Shown here: one piece after another, positions 17,462 through 27,452 of the stretch
Numbering within the stretch: the stretch's first letter is position 1
Layout: the number at the start of each line of letters is the position of its first letter
Assembly (NCBI GenBank): GCA_937139415.1
Contig: CAKZPS010000019.1
Coordinates: 1-64,000 of the forward strand
Direction of reading: 5' to 3'
Length of the DNA: 64,000 nt
Source: an uncultured bacterium
GTDB taxonomy: Bacteria > Atribacterota > Atribacteria > Atribacterales > Caldatribacteriaceae
Notes under the pieces: model-generated
What the model saw: only the letters and a program-made list of their open reading frames with translations
What the model was told of the DNA's origin: nothing
Databases searched by the model: none
Made by a program: the position numbers and the translations under genes

Positions 17462-18433
17462 ATGGCAGTGAGTTATCGTGATTTGGGTTTGGTGAACACG
17501 CGGGAAATGTTTCGGAAGGCGATGGAAGGGAAATACGCTGTTCCTGCATACAATTTCAATAACATGGAACAGTTGCAAGCCATCATTACTGCCTGTGTAG
17601 AGTGTAATTCTCCGGTTATTTTGCAGATTTCTAAGGGTGCTCGTCAATACGCCAATCAAACCCTTCTCCGGTACATGGTTCCTGGAGCGGTGCAAATGGC
17701 TCAGGAAATGGAGAGCTCCATTCCCATCGCTTTGAACTTAGATCATGGCGATTCTTTTGAATTAGCTAAGTCGTGCGTCGATTACGGTTTTTCCAATGTC
17801 ATGATTGATGGATCTCATCTCCCCTATGAAGAGAATATCGCTTTGACCAAGAAAGTAGTGGAATATGCTCATGCCCATGATGTCACGGTGGAGGGAGAGC
17901 TTGGGGTGTTAGCCGGCATTGAAGAACACGTTTCTTCGGAGGTCTCGCACTATACTCGTCCCGAAGAGGTAGAAGATTTTGTTGCCCGCACTGGGGTGGA
18001 TAGCTTAGCCATCTCCATCGGTACCTCCCACGGTGCATATAAGTTCAAATTGAAACCCGGTGAACCCTTTCCTACTCTCCGTTTCGATATCTTAGAGGAA
18101 ATCGAGCGGCGGCTTCCTGGCTTCCCTATTGTTCTCCATGGAGCCTCCTCGGTATTGCAGGAATACGTGGAGATCATTAACCGTTACGGTGGCAAGTTGG
18201 AAAACACTGCCGGAGTTCCGGAAGATCAAATCCGTCGGGCGGCGCAATCGGCGGTATGTAAAATTAACATCGATTCCGATGGTCGTTTGGTCATGACCGC
18301 CATGGTCCGAAAGTATCTCGCTGAGAACCCCAAAGAATTCGATCCTCGCAAGTACCTTGGCTATGCCCGAGAAGAATTGAAGAAAATGTACATTTCGAAG
18401 TGTCAACTCTTAGGAAGCGCAGGACGTGGTTGA
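17462..18433 (+). CDS. fba: Class II fructose-1,6-bisphosphate aldolase
   Basis: It cleaves fructose-1,6-bisphosphate to DHAP and glyceraldehyde-3-phosphate with a catalytic zinc. The 323-residue sequence shows the family motifs: PAYNFNNMEQLQAI, the catalytic/zinc segment NLDHGDSFE, MIDGSHLPYEENI, VEGELGVLAGIEE, the GTSHGAYKF loop, LHGASSV and the phosphate-binding KINIDSDGRLVMT. A tagatose-bisphosphate aldolase of the same family is an alternative. ATG 17462 follows GGGAGGAAGG; an upstream ATG at 17414 lacks a ribosome-binding site. It heads fba-fsa-aminotransferase. Confidence 0.93.
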   Translation: MAVSYRDLGLVNTREMFRKAMEGKYAVPAYNFNNMEQLQAIITACVECNSPVILQISKGARQYANQTLLRYMVPGAVQMAQEMESSIPIALNLDHGDSFELAKSCVDYGFSNVMIDGSHLPYEENIALTKKVVEYAHAHDVTVEGELGVLAGIEEHVSSEVSHYTRPEEVEDFVARTGVDSLAISIGTSHGAYKFKLKPGEPFPTLRFDILEEIERRLPGFPIVLHGASSVLQEYVEIINRYGGKLENTAGVPEDQIRRAAQSAVCKINIDSDGRLVMTAMVRKYLAENPKEFDPRKYLGYAREELKKMYISKCQLLGSAGRG

Positions 18434-18434
18434 G

Positions 18435-18473
18435 AAAAAAAGAGGTAGACCAAAGGGTCTACCTCTTTTTTCT
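18435..18473 (+). terminator. Intrinsic terminator after fba
   Basis: An 11-bp stem AGAGGTAGACC/GGTCTACCTCT (18441-18451 with 18456-18466) with an AAAG loop is followed by TTTTTTCTTTG. A-rich sequence before the stem extends the pairing. Some read-through to fsa is likely, as only 18 bases separate the T-tract from that gene. Confidence 0.88.
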
Positions 18474-18490
18474 TTGTTGGAGGTGGAAGG

Positions 18491-19144
18491 ATGAAGTTTT
18501 TCATCGATACCGCTTTTGTAGAAGAGATTAAAGAAGCTCTTACCTTGGGCATTTTAGATGGAGTGACTACCAATCCGACCTTGGTTGCCAAAACAGGGAG
18601 AGATTTTCGCGAAGTGATTGTGGAGATTTGTCACCTCGTTCCCGGGCCGGTTTCGGCGGAAGTCGTGAGTGTGGATGCCGAAGGGATGATCCGTGAAGGA
18701 AGGGAATTAGCGAGTTGGGCGCCGAACATCGTGGTGAAAATCCCCATGACCGTGGAGGGTTTAAAGGCGATTAAAACCCTTGCGCAAGAAGGGATTAAAA
18801 TTAACACCACTTTGATTTTCCAACCGGTACAAGCCTTGATGGCAGCAAAAGCGGGAACCACGTACGTGAGTCCTTTTGTGGGGAGGCTTGACGATGTTTC
18901 TACGCCTGGGATGCAATTGGTTGCCGATATTCTCCAAATTTTCCGCCACTATGGAATGACCACCCAGGTCATCGTATCCTCAGTGCGTCATCCCATGCAC
19001 GTGGTGGAAGCGGCAAAATTGGGAGCACATGTGGCTACCATTCCCTTTGCGGTGATTCGTAACTTAGCAAGACACCCTTTGACCGATATCGGATTACAGA
19101 ATTTCCTGGCTGACTGGGAAAAGGTTCCCAATAAACCCTTCTAA
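18491..19144 (+). CDS. Transaldolase / fructose-6-phosphate aldolase family protein
   Basis: The 217-residue protein is the short TalC/FSA form of transaldolase, which makes a Schiff base on a lysine. Motifs are [31 protein letters not shown], the Schiff-base Lys in [22 protein letters not shown] and [11 protein letters not shown]. Enzymes of this size act as transaldolase in the pentose phosphate pathway or as fructose-6-phosphate aldolase; sequence alone does not decide. ATG 18491 follows TTGGAGGTGG. The RpiB gene at 26948 could supply ribose-5-phosphate for the same pathway. Confidence 0.9.
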   Translation: MKFFIDTAFVEEIKEALTLGILDGVTTNPTLVAKTGRDFREVIVEICHLVPGPVSAEVVSVDAEGMIREGRELASWAPNIVVKIPMTVEGLKAIKTLAQEGIKINTTLIFQPVQALMAAKAGTTYVSPFVGRLDDVSTPGMQLVADILQIFRHYGMTTQVIVSSVRHPMHVVEAAKLGAHVATIPFAVIRNLARHPLTDIGLQNFLADWEKVPNKPF

Positions 19145-19169
19145 AGTCTTTGAGAAAGGAATAGCATCG

Positions 19170-20318
19170 ATGAGGTCAATTCCCCAAAATATTATTGATT
19201 TACCTCGTTCCGGCATTCGGGAACTCATGGGTATGGCTTTGGCTACTCCGGGAGCGATCCGTTTAGAGATGGGTGAGCCCCACTTTCCCACTCCTCCGTT
19301 CATTACCGAGCGCTTACACGATTTCCTCCACCAAGGGGAAATTCGCTACACCCCTACTGTGGGTATCCTTTCCCTGCGGGAGAAGATTGCCTATACTCTC
19401 GAGCAGAAGAAGCATTGGACGGTTTCTCCGGAGAACGTGATGGTATTGCCCGGATCGCTCTTTGGGACGGTGGTCGTGTTTCGCACTCTACTCCACCCTC
19501 AAGAGGAAGTGTTAGTGCCCGATCCGGGATTCACCAACCACTTTTCCCAGGTGGAACTCTGTGGGGGCAAGGCGGTTCATTACCACCTTCGTCCTGAAAA
19601 TCAGTTTCTCCCTGATTTTGCAGAACTCCGCCGGATCGCTACTCCACGTACGAGAGCAATTCTCGTCAATTCTCCCTCCAATCCCCTGGGGGTGGTGTTC
19701 CCTCGAGAGGTCTTGCAGGCGATCGCCGATTTTGCCGAAGAGCATGACCTCCTCGTGATTTCTGACGAAGCGTATGAACGCTATGTCTATCGGGGAGAGC
19801 ACGTGGGTATGCACGAAGTGGTGAATCCCGATCGTTTGGTGACCATTTTCTCCTTCTCCAAAACCTATGCGCTCACCGGTTGGCGGGTCGGTTATATGGT
19901 CATTCCTTCCTGGCTTTTCCCCCACTGTAGCAAAGTGGCAGAGTATCTCATCGCTTGTACCTCGCATTTAGCCCAAAAAGCAGCGGAAATTGCCCTTGAC
20001 CTTCCCGAAGAAGAAATCAATGCCATGGTTGATTACTACGCCGGGAATCTTCGCGAAGCAGTCAATATCTTGAAGGCTGGTGATATCCGCTTTTTTGAAC
20101 CTCAGGGCGGGTATTATCTATGGATTGACGGACGGGAGTTCTCCTCTTCTTCCTTAGAGTTTGCCAAGCGCTTACTCTTGGAAAAGAAGGTGGCCGTGGC
20201 ACCAGGAGATACTTTTGGGGAAAGTGGAGAGGGATTCGTGCGTATTTCGATCTGCCGTCGGCGAGAAGATGTGATCGAAGGGGTAAGAAGGATAGCGGAG
20301 TGGAAAGAAAAATTATGA
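19170..20318 (+). CDS. PLP-dependent aminotransferase, class I/II
   Basis: A 382-residue fold-type I aminotransferase similar to aspartate or aromatic aminotransferases. Motifs are IRLEMGEPHFPTP near the N-terminus, YTPTVGILSLREKIA, NSPSNPLG, the PLP-hydroxyl ISDEAYE, and the PLP lysine in FSFSKTYALTGWRVGY. The C-terminal GEGFVRISIC contains the substrate carboxylate Arg. The amino donor and product are not determinable. It may be co-transcribed with fsa, 25 bases upstream. Confidence 0.88.
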   Translation: MRSIPQNIIDLPRSGIRELMGMALATPGAIRLEMGEPHFPTPPFITERLHDFLHQGEIRYTPTVGILSLREKIAYTLEQKKHWTVSPENVMVLPGSLFGTVVVFRTLLHPQEEVLVPDPGFTNHFSQVELCGGKAVHYHLRPENQFLPDFAELRRIATPRTRAILVNSPSNPLGVVFPREVLQAIADFAEEHDLLVISDEAYERYVYRGEHVGMHEVVNPDRLVTIFSFSKTYALTGWRVGYMVIPSWLFPHCSKVAEYLIACTSHLAQKAAEIALDLPEEEINAMVDYYAGNLREAVNILKAGDIRFFEPQGGYYLWIDGREFSSSSLEFAKRLLLEKKVAVAPGDTFGESGEGFVRISICRRREDVIEGVRRIAEWKEKL

Positions 20319-20321
20319 GTC

Positions 20322-20362
20322 GTCCAAAAAGAGGGGGGTCTTTCCCTTCCCTTTTTTTGGAC
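20322..20362. terminator. Bidirectional terminator between convergent genes
   Basis: A 14-bp inverted repeat (20322-20335 with 20349-20362, one G-T wobble) separates the aminotransferase gene from the convergent glgB. It has A-rich and T-rich arms, so each direction sees a stem with a run of U. Confidence 0.6.
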
Positions 20363-20370
20363 CATTCCCT

Positions 20371-22554
20371 TTATTCCTTTTCTCGTTTGAGGATGAGGCA
20401 CCCAAAAGGGGGAATGGTGAGAGAGAGCGAATAAGCTCTCTGGTGAGCAGGTTCGCTTCGCGCTTCAACTACCCCCCAGTTTCCCACGTTACTCCCGCCG
20501 TAGATTTCCGCATCGCTATTCATGATCTCCCGGTAGTATCCCGGGAGTGGTACTCCTACGGTGTAGTGGTAGCGAACCACCGGGGTGAAGTTCGCGACGA
20601 AAACGAGGAAATCTTCTGGATTTTCGGCCTTGCGGATAAACGAGATGATCGAATTTTCAGCATCGTGGCAATCGATCCATTCAAAACCTTTCCAAGAGAA
20701 ATCGCACTCAAAGAGCGCCTTCTCTCGTCGGTAGAGTCGGTTGAGGTCTTTGATGAAGTATTGGAGTTTCGCATGGGTGTCATAAGAGAGGAGGAACCAG
20801 TCTAACTCCCGATCGTGGTTCCACTCTCGCCACTGTCCGAAGTCATTGCTCATGAAGAGGAGTTTTTTCCCCGGGTAACCGAACATGACCGCGTAGGCGA
20901 GGCGGAGTTGGGCAAATTTCTGCCACCAATCTCCGGGCATTTTTTCGATCATGCTCTTTTTGCCGTGGACCACCTCATCATGGGAGATAGGGAGAATGAA
21001 ATTTTCGGAAAAGGCGTACATGAGGGGGAAAGTAAGATTGTTATGGTGGTACTTTCGATAGATAGGGTCTTTACTCATGTAGAGGAGGAAGTCGTTCATC
21101 CACCCCATGTTCCACTTGAAGAGAAACCCCAGACCACCAAGATACGGCGGGAGGGTCACCCCCGGCCAAGCAGTGGATTCTTCGGCGATAGTGGCGATAC
21201 CGGGAAAATTGGTATAGAGACGTTCATGGAGTTGACGTAAGAAAGCAATGGCCTCGAGATTCTCTCTTCCCCCGTAAATATTGGGGATCCACTCTCCTTC
21301 TTGTCTTCCGTAGTCGAGGTAGAGCATGGAAGCCACCGCATCGATCCGCAGGGCGTCGATATGGTATTCTTTCAACCAGAAGAAAGCGTTCGAGAGGAGA
21401 AAACTCTGCACTTCATGGCGGCCGTAATTGAAAATATGGCTTCCCCAGTGGGGATGTTCTCCTTTGCGGGGATCTAAATGCTCGTAGAGCGCCGTTCCGT
21501 CAAATCGTCCTAATCCATGTGCGTCCTTGGGGAAGTGGGCAATGACCCAATCCAAAATCACCCCGATGTCATGGCGATGGCAGTAATCCACGAAGTACAT
21601 GAAATCGTGGGGGGTGCCAAAACGGCTGGTAGGAGCAAAGTATCCCGTCACATGGTATCCCCACGAACCATCGAAGGGGTGTTCGGCAACGGGTAAGAGC
21701 TCTAAATGGGTATACCCCATTTCTTGGGCATGTTCCACGAGGAGATGGGCTAACTCTCGATAGTTATAAAAGCTCTGGTCTTCTTTCCGTCGGAAAGAGC
21801 CGAGGTGTACTTCGAAGATATTCATGGGACTTTTGAGGAGAGGAACGGTTTTCCGCTTTTCCATCCATTCTCCATCTTGCCAAGGGAAGGAGGAGAGGGA
21901 AAAAACGATAGAAGCAGTCTTGGGACGCAGTTCAAAGAAAAAGCCGTAGGGGTCAGATTTCAAAAGGAGTCGTCCCTTTTTGGTTTGAATTTCGAATTTG
22001 TACAGAGCTCCCTCTTTGAGTCCGGGGATGAAAATCTCCCACACTCCTGAATTGCCTCGGTGTCTCATAACGTGAACTCTTCCGTCCCAGCGGTTGAAAT
22101 CGCCTACCACACTCACGCGTTTGGCGTTGGGTGCCCACACTGCAAAATGCACTCCCTCCACGTCGTCAAAGCGATAGCAATGGGCTCCCAATTTTTCATA
22201 GGCGTAGTGGTGGGTACCCTCGTTAAAGAGGTGGAGATCGAAATCCGAGAGGAGGGGAGGAAAGGCGTAGGGATCGAAAGTGCGGATCCGAGTTTGGTCT
22301 TGTTCGATTTCGAGGAGGTAAGGGAAGGGCTCGGGCACCGGTAAAACCCCTTGGAAAAAGCCTTGAGGATGGATTTTCTCTAAGGGAAAGGTAGCTTGGG
22401 AAGAGGCGTCCTTAGGGAGTATCGTCACTCGCTCGGCAAACGGTAAGAAGACGCGTACCACCATTCCTCGTGGGGTTTGATGCATGCCCAAAAATGAAAA
22501 GGGATGGGCATAATTTCCGGCGACAATAGCCTGGATAATTTCGGTCTCACTCAT
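20371..22554 (-). CDS. glgB: 1,4-alpha-glucan branching enzyme
   Basis: GlgB creates alpha-1,6 branches in glycogen. The 727-residue protein has an N-terminal carbohydrate-binding/immunoglobulin-like region (about 1-200, with [18 protein letters not shown]), and a GH13 catalytic domain. The latter shows [14 protein letters not shown], the nucleophile in [17 protein letters not shown], the acid in [14 protein letters not shown] and [13 protein letters not shown]. It ends in the all-beta C domain. ATG 22554 follows AAAGGGAGACT; upstream in-frame residues belong to the exonuclease gene region and are not family-like. It overlaps the exonuclease gene by 8 bases. No other glg gene is in the window. 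Confidence 0.95.
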   Translation of the reverse strand: MSETEIIQAIVAGNYAHPFSFLGMHQTPRGMVVRVFLPFAERVTILPKDASSQATFPLEKIHPQGFFQGVLPVPEPFPYLLEIEQDQTRIRTFDPYAFPPLLSDFDLHLFNEGTHHYAYEKLGAHCYRFDDVEGVHFAVWAPNAKRVSVVGDFNRWDGRVHVMRHRGNSGVWEIFIPGLKEGALYKFEIQTKKGRLLLKSDPYGFFFELRPKTASIVFSLSSFPWQDGEWMEKRKTVPLLKSPMNIFEVHLGSFRRKEDQSFYNYRELAHLLVEHAQEMGYTHLELLPVAEHPFDGSWGYHVTGYFAPTSRFGTPHDFMYFVDYCHRHDIGVILDWVIAHFPKDAHGLGRFDGTALYEHLDPRKGEHPHWGSHIFNYGRHEVQSFLLSNAFFWLKEYHIDALRIDAVASMLYLDYGRQEGEWIPNIYGGRENLEAIAFLRQLHERLYTNFPGIATIAEESTAWPGVTLPPYLGGLGFLFKWNMGWMNDFLLYMSKDPIYRKYHHNNLTFPLMYAFSENFILPISHDEVVHGKKSMIEKMPGDWWQKFAQLRLAYAVMFGYPGKKLLFMSNDFGQWREWNHDRELDWFLLSYDTHAKLQYFIKDLNRLYRREKALFECDFSWKGFEWIDCHDAENSIISFIRKAENPEDFLVFVANFTPVVRYHYTVGVPLPGYYREIMNSDAEIYGGSNVGNWGVVEARSEPAHQRAYSLSLTIPPFGCLILKREKE

Positions 22555-23491
22555 AAAAGTCTCCCTTTCTCGACAGCAAACGGATTCGTTCGTAGAAGAT
22601 TTCTCGAATGATTTCGGGATGGGTCTGGTAGGGAGAGGGAACGGAAGGGGGAGGTTTGGGAAGAGGAGGGAGAGAGAGGGGCAACCTAGCAATTTTTTGA
22701 TTATAGGCGAATACGAGAAGCTTTTCTAAGTTAACGGTATCGGCAATGTTATAGGCGAGCAAGGTTTCTAAAGCCTCCGGACAACCTTCTTTATATTTCT
22801 GCCAGAGAAGTACCGCTCCATATCCATCCACCCCTTTTAATTCTCCCCGGTCGATACCCAGTGCCTTTTCACAAGCTTTTAATCCTCCCCGCCAACCCAA
22901 ACTCCGCATGAGGTAACGGAGGTCGATATGAATCTGGGGGAGTTTCAACCCCATGGTTCTTTCGATGAACGGGATATCAAAACACTTTCCGCTAAAGGTG
23001 ACAATGACTTTGTAATGCATGACTTCTTGAGGGAATTCGTGAAGATTGATACCATGGACGAAAGTCTTGATTCTTTGCCCATCGAAGAGGGTGATGGTGG
23101 TAATATGGTCATGAGGTGGGGTGAGTCCGGTGGTTTCAATGTCCAGGAAGACGGTGCGATGGCGGAACTCGGGGAAAATGCGCCACCACTCCCGATCGGG
23201 GAGATGATGGGCGAAAAAAGACACCTCTTCTCGTTCTAAAAAACGAAAGGAGCGCAAAATGAAAGAGGTAAGAAGGTATTGGAGAGAAGGAGAGAGAGAC
23301 TGAGTGGAGGGAACCTGAATGAGGGCGTCTTCCCAACTCGTGATTCCGTTCTCCCAAATTTTTCGCTCGGTTTTTTCTCCGATGGTGGGGATATGGCAAA
23401 AGGTGGAAGTCAACATGACGGTTTCCTCACTCCCGGCCTCAAAAGAGAAAGGGCAGAGTTTCCTCCTCAGTTTTTGGGTGTTCAGGAACAT
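22547..23491 (-). CDS. Ribonuclease H-like exonuclease domain protein (YprB-like)
   Basis: The 314-residue protein contains a DEDD-type exonuclease domain of the YprB/RNase_H_2 group (about residues 105-270). Visible catalytic motifs are [27 protein letters not shown], and [15 protein letters not shown]. The N-terminal 100 residues show [20 protein letters not shown], a helix-hairpin-like segment often seen in this family. It probably degrades or trims nucleic acid, with unknown substrate. ATG 23491 follows GAGGAGG; the longer frame from 23617 would run over the pfkA start on the other strand. Confidence 0.8.
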   Translation of the reverse strand: MFLNTQKLRRKLCPFSFEAGSEETVMLTSTFCHIPTIGEKTERKIWENGITSWEDALIQVPSTQSLSPSLQYLLTSFILRSFRFLEREEVSFFAHHLPDREWWRIFPEFRHRTVFLDIETTGLTPPHDHITTITLFDGQRIKTFVHGINLHEFPQEVMHYKVIVTFSGKCFDIPFIERTMGLKLPQIHIDLRYLMRSLGWRGGLKACEKALGIDRGELKGVDGYGAVLLWQKYKEGCPEALETLLAYNIADTVNLEKLLVFAYNQKIARLPLSLPPLPKPPPSVPSPYQTHPEIIREIFYERIRLLSRKGDFYE

Positions 23492-23555
23492 TTCCTCCTC
23501 TATATTGTAAAATAAGTACGGTTGCTTTTCCAGAGAGGGAAGGAAAGGAGGCAAA

Positions 23556-24644
23556 ATGGTGAAGCGCATTGGTGTTTTGAGTGGCGGAGGGGATTGTCCC
23601 GGAATTAACGCGGTCATTCATGCTGTGGTGAAAAGGGCCATTCTTCACTATGGTCTTGAGGTCATCGGTATTTTAGACGGTTTTGAGGGGTTGGTTGAAG
23701 GCAAATGGCGTGATTTGCACTATAACGATGTTTCCGGCATTATGCCTTTGGGAGGAACGATTCTCGGAGCCTCCAATCGAGCAAATCCTTTCCATTACCC
23801 TCGCTATGATGAACAAGGAAAAGTTTATTTCCAAGACATGTCGGCAAAAGTAGTAGAGAATTACCGCCGACTGAATTTAGACGCCCTCATCGCCATCGGT
23901 GGCGACGGAACTTTCAGTGTGGCTGAAAAACTCCTTGCCCAAGGTCTACAAATCGTCGGCGTTCCCAAGACTATCGATAACGATTTGAGCAGTACTGACA
24001 TGACCTTTGGGTTTGATTCGGCGGTGAAAATCGTCACCGAAGCTATTGATGCCCTGCACACCACCGCCCAATCCCACCATCGGGTGATGGTCATTGAGGT
24101 GATGGGTCGCTATGCTGGATGGATTGCCCTCTACGGTGGTATCGCCGGTGGAGGAGACGTCATCCTCATTCCCGAAATTCCCTTCCATCTTGACAAGGTG
24201 GCGGAGTTCATACTCCGGCGCCGGCAAGCAGGGAAGCGTTTCAGCATCGTTGTAGTTGCCGAAGGAGCACATCCTGTCGGTCAAGAAATGGTGGTGCAGA
24301 AAATTGTGGCGGAGAGTCATGATCAGATTCGCTTGGGAGGTATCGGATACGTAGTGGCCCAAGGCATTGAAGAGCGGACTGGTTTAGAGGCTCGGACGGT
24401 AATCTTGGGGCATCTCCAACGAGGCGGTTCGCCTACTGCCTTTGACCGGATTTTGGCTACTCGCTTTGGTGCAAAGGCTGTTGACCTGGTGGTGGAGGGA
24501 AAATTTGGCTATTTCCCCGCTTTACGGGGAAATGAGCTTGTGTCCACGAGTATTACCGAGGCGGTTCATTCGTTAAAGACGGTTCCTCTTCACTCTCCTC
24601 TTTTGGATATTGCCCGTTCTCTGGGAACCTATTTTGGTGATTGA
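23556..24644 (+). CDS. pfkA: 6-phosphofructokinase (ATP or PPi donor uncertain)
   Basis: This 362-residue enzyme phosphorylates fructose-6-phosphate at C1. It has the signature LSGGGDCPGINAVI, IGGDGT (115-119), VPKTIDND (137-143), the substrate loop MGRYAGWIALYGG and LGHLQRGGSPTAFDR. The key donor positions are mixed: Gly118 (ATP-type, equivalent to E. coli 104) and Lys138 (equivalent to 124, shared with PPi-type). That combination is known in group III enzymes, some of which use ATP. The genes run divergently from the exonuclease. ATG 23556 follows GGAAAGGAGGC. Confidence 0.92.
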   Translation: MVKRIGVLSGGGDCPGINAVIHAVVKRAILHYGLEVIGILDGFEGLVEGKWRDLHYNDVSGIMPLGGTILGASNRANPFHYPRYDEQGKVYFQDMSAKVVENYRRLNLDALIAIGGDGTFSVAEKLLAQGLQIVGVPKTIDNDLSSTDMTFGFDSAVKIVTEAIDALHTTAQSHHRVMVIEVMGRYAGWIALYGGIAGGGDVILIPEIPFHLDKVAEFILRRRQAGKRFSIVVVAEGAHPVGQEMVVQKIVAESHDQIRLGGIGYVVAQGIEERTGLEARTVILGHLQRGGSPTAFDRILATRFGAKAVDLVVEGKFGYFPALRGNELVSTSITEAVHSLKTVPLHSPLLDIARSLGTYFGD

Positions 24645-24658
24645 AAGGAGCGTTATCG

Positions 24659-25438
24659 GTGAAGGAAAGAGTAGAAAAGGTCATCGAAATTGCCGAAAAA
24701 GCGGGACAATTTGTCCTCTCGCGACGTCGCTCGGTAGGTAAAATCGAAACGAAAAGCAGTGCTATTGACGTGGTAACCGAGGTGGATAAGGAGACGCAGA
24801 AATTGGTTACCCAAGAACTCAAGAGGCATTTTCCCACGGATATCGTCTGGGGAGAAGAGAGTGGATACCCTTTGGACGATTTTTCTTCTACCTGGGTTAT
24901 TGATCCCATTGATGGAACGAGTAATTACGTTCATGATCTCCCGTTTTATTCGGTTTCTATTGCTTACTTTCAGGATGGGAAGCCATCTCTTGGGGTAATC
25001 TATGCGCCGGTGCTTCGGGAGATGTTTTGGGCGGTGAGGGGGGTGGGGGCATTTTTAGATGGACAACCTATTACCGTCTCTCCCATACGTTCCCTGCACC
25101 AGGCAATTTTGGGAACCGGTTTTCCTCATGAGGCAAGGCGGTGGGCACTGGTTGAACCGATGTATGCTCGTTTGCTCTCTCGCTGTCAAGCACTTCGAGC
25201 CATGGGGAGTGCTGCCTTGGGGGTAGCGTATGTGGCCTGTGGGCGTTTAGAAGGGTATCTTCAGCTGGGGATTTCCTTTTATGATGTTGCTGCGGGAATA
25301 TGTATGGTGCAAGAAGCGGGGGGCCGAGTCTATGACCTATGGGGGAGAGAGTGGACGGTGAAAAGTCGTTCCCTGTGGGTGAGTAACGGGGTACTGGAAA
25401 TTGACTTTGGCCCTACTCAGTTGGTCGAGGAAAGGTAA
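24659..25438 (+). CDS. Inositol monophosphatase family protein
   Basis: This 259-residue Mg-dependent phosphatase has the family's metal and active-site motifs: VTEVDKETQ, WGEESG, DPIDGTSNYVHDLPFYSVSIA, RAMGSAALGVAYVACGRLEGY, and YDVAAGICMVQEAGG. Relatives hydrolyse inositol-1-phosphate, fructose-1,6-bisphosphate or NADP. Given the location next to pfkA, a fructose-1,6-bisphosphatase role is possible but unproven. GTG 24659 follows AAAGGAGCG; TTG 24641 would overlap the pfkA stop. Confidence 0.9.
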   Translation: MKERVEKVIEIAEKAGQFVLSRRRSVGKIETKSSAIDVVTEVDKETQKLVTQELKRHFPTDIVWGEESGYPLDDFSSTWVIDPIDGTSNYVHDLPFYSVSIAYFQDGKPSLGVIYAPVLREMFWAVRGVGAFLDGQPITVSPIRSLHQAILGTGFPHEARRWALVEPMYARLLSRCQALRAMGSAALGVAYVACGRLEGYLQLGISFYDVAAGICMVQEAGGRVYDLWGREWTVKSRSLWVSNGVLEIDFGPTQLVEER

Positions 25439-25479
25439 GGAGAAGGCTTTGGTCTGATCCCTGATTCGTGAAATGAATA

Positions 25480-25488
25480 TGGTATACT
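25480..25488 (+). promoter_or_regulatory. Extended -10 promoter for the GH4 gene
   Basis: TGGTATACT is a good extended -10 (TGn plus TATACT) located 31 bases before the GTG start. No clear -35 is present, as is common for extended -10 promoters. Confidence 0.5.
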
Positions 25489-25519
25489 GAAGAAAACTCG
25501 TTTTGGGGAGGGAAGAACG

Positions 25520-26932
25520 GTGCGCAAAGTTGCCATTATTGGTGCAGGGAGTGTCGTGTTTTGTAAAACGCTCATGCTCGATATTATGGCTACTCCTCCT
25601 TTAGAAGACACCCAATTTGTGCTCATGGCCCCTTCAACCACTCGCACGTCTCAAGTAGAACGCTTCGCCCAGAGGGTGATCCGGGAGAACAACCTGAAGG
25701 CGGAGGTTTTTATCACTACCGACCGGAGAGAAGCCCTCAAAGACGCGAATTACGTGATCACCACCTTTCAAGTCGGTGGAGTATCGGCTTTTCAGATGGA
25801 CTATGAGATTCCTCTCTGCTACGGTGTGGATCAGTGTATCGGAGACACGCTTGGCCCGGGAGGAGTCTTTCGTGCTCTACGAAGTATCCCGGTGATCCTC
25901 GAAGTGGCGCACGACATGGAAGAACTCTGTCCGAAAGCGGTCCTCCTCAACTACGTCAATCCTATGGCCATGGTTTGTTGGGCCCTGGGGGAGACCAAGG
26001 TCAATTTCGTGGGATTGTGCCACGGGGTACAAACCACCTTGGACCTCATTGCCGGTTATGTGGGAGTGCCAAAAGAGGAGATTGATTATGTTTGTGCAGG
26101 GATTAACCACATGGCTTGGTTCATTCGCTTAGAGCACCGGGGAAAAGATTTATATCCTCTCCTTCGAGAACGTTTTGAAAAACCGGAGTACTATGTCAAC
26201 GAAAAGGTTCGCGGAGAAGTGTTCCGCCATTTTGGTTATTTCATGACTGAATCTACCGGACATCTCTCCGAGTACGTTCCTTGGTTCCGGAAAAATCAGA
26301 AAGCGTTAGACTTGTACTGTGATGAACCGTCTTTCGGTGGAGAGACGGGAGCATACTATAAATGGTCACAGTATGTTGCCGATAAATACAAGGACAGAGA
26401 TGTTCTCGCCGATGAACCGACGGTGTTGCCTCCGCGGAGTGTGGAATACTGTTCGTATATCATTGAAGCGCTCGAAACTGGGAAAGTCTTTCGATTTAAC
26501 GGCAACGTGCGTAATGAGGGAATGATTACCAATCTCCCCCCCGATTGTTGTGCCGAAGGACCCATGTATGCCGATCGGAGTGGCCTCCATCGTACCATTG
26601 TGGGTGACCTCCCTCCCCAGTGTGCAGCCTTGAACCTCACCAATATTAACGTGCAGCGCTTGGCAGTCTTAGCCGCCAAAACGGCTGAACCAGAACTTGT
26701 CGTTCAAGCGTGTGCTTTAGACCCCTTGACTGGGGCAGTCTTAACCCTCAAGGAAGTTCGTGACATGGTGGGAGAGATGCTGGAAGAGGAGAAACAATGG
26801 CTCCCTCAGTTTGAAGGGAAAGTGCTGCGACCCACGCCGATTATTTCCATTCCCAAAGATGTTCAACGAGCAGAGGTGCCGATCGATCCGGCTTTAGCCA
26901 TATTCGCCCGTTTCGGCGAGTTAGCTCGCTGA
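25520..26932 (+). CDS. Glycoside hydrolase family 4 enzyme (MelA-like, alpha-galactosidase type)
   Basis: GH4 enzymes use NAD+ and Mn2+ to cleave glycosides by an oxidation-elimination-reduction route. The 470-residue protein has a Rossmann start VAIIGAGSVVFCK, NYVNPMAM, the metal ligands in GLCHGVQ (Cys) and INHMAWF (His), and the GDTLGPGGVFRALRS segment. CHGVQ resembles the MelA alpha-galactosidase/alpha-glucuronidase branch rather than the CN(I/V)P of 6-phospho-glucosidases. The start GTG 25520 follows GGGGAGGGAAG. No sugar transporter sits beside it, and RpiB follows 15 bases later. Confidence 0.88.
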   Translation: MRKVAIIGAGSVVFCKTLMLDIMATPPLEDTQFVLMAPSTTRTSQVERFAQRVIRENNLKAEVFITTDRREALKDANYVITTFQVGGVSAFQMDYEIPLCYGVDQCIGDTLGPGGVFRALRSIPVILEVAHDMEELCPKAVLLNYVNPMAMVCWALGETKVNFVGLCHGVQTTLDLIAGYVGVPKEEIDYVCAGINHMAWFIRLEHRGKDLYPLLRERFEKPEYYVNEKVRGEVFRHFGYFMTESTGHLSEYVPWFRKNQKALDLYCDEPSFGGETGAYYKWSQYVADKYKDRDVLADEPTVLPPRSVEYCSYIIEALETGKVFRFNGNVRNEGMITNLPPDCCAEGPMYADRSGLHRTIVGDLPPQCAALNLTNINVQRLAVLAAKTAEPELVVQACALDPLTGAVLTLKEVRDMVGEMLEEEKQWLPQFEGKVLRPTPIISIPKDVQRAEVPIDPALAIFARFGELAR

Positions 26933-26947
26933 GAAGAAGGTGAGAGT

Positions 26948-27421
26948 ATGAAGATTGCCATCGCTTCAGACCACGCCGGTTTTCAGTATAAAAAAGAGAT
27001 TGGTAAAAAATTAATGCACGAGGGACACGAAGTTATCGATTACGGAACGGAGAGCGAAGACCCCGTTGGTGTCGCTCCGTTTGCGCAGAAGGTGGCTCGA
27101 GCCGTTTGTCGCGGGGAGTGTGAGCGGGGAATTCTCATCTGTGGCACTGGGGGTGGGATGTCCATATGTGCCAATCGTTACCCGGGCGTGCGAGGGGTGA
27201 TCTGTTTCAACGAGTTTACCGCTTTGAATGCTCGCAAGCACAATGATGCCAACATTCTCATCCTGGGTTCTCGTACCATCGAGCTCTCCCAAGCTCTTTC
27301 CTTGGTGGATATCTTCCTCCATACCCCTTTTGAGGGGGGAAAATACGCCGAGCGTTTACAGTATCTTGAAGTGATTGAAGGAGAGGTTAAGGAAATTTTA
27401 AGAGAAAGGTTTTCTCTCTGA
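26948..27421 (+). CDS. rpiB: Ribose-5-phosphate isomerase B (LacAB/RpiB family)
   Basis: RpiB interconverts ribose-5-phosphate and ribulose-5-phosphate. The 157-residue sequence shows IAIASDHAGFQYKKEI, VIDYGTES, the catalytic Cys in ILICGTGGGMSICANRYPGVRG, NEFTALNARKHNDANIL and a hydrophobic end. A relative acting on allose- or galactose-6-phosphate is possible, since it follows a GH4 glycosidase. ATG 26948 follows GAAGGTGAG. Confidence 0.92.
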   Translation: MKIAIASDHAGFQYKKEIGKKLMHEGHEVIDYGTESEDPVGVAPFAQKVARAVCRGECERGILICGTGGGMSICANRYPGVRGVICFNEFTALNARKHNDANILILGSRTIELSQALSLVDIFLHTPFEGGKYAERLQYLEVIEGEVKEILRERFSL

Positions 27422-27452
27422 GACATTTTTGTAGAAGCAGAGAAAGGGGAGC

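Noticed and set aside
20443-21240. Plus-strand ORFs opposite glgB
   Set aside because: Antisense shadows of a strongly conserved glgB; no family motif.
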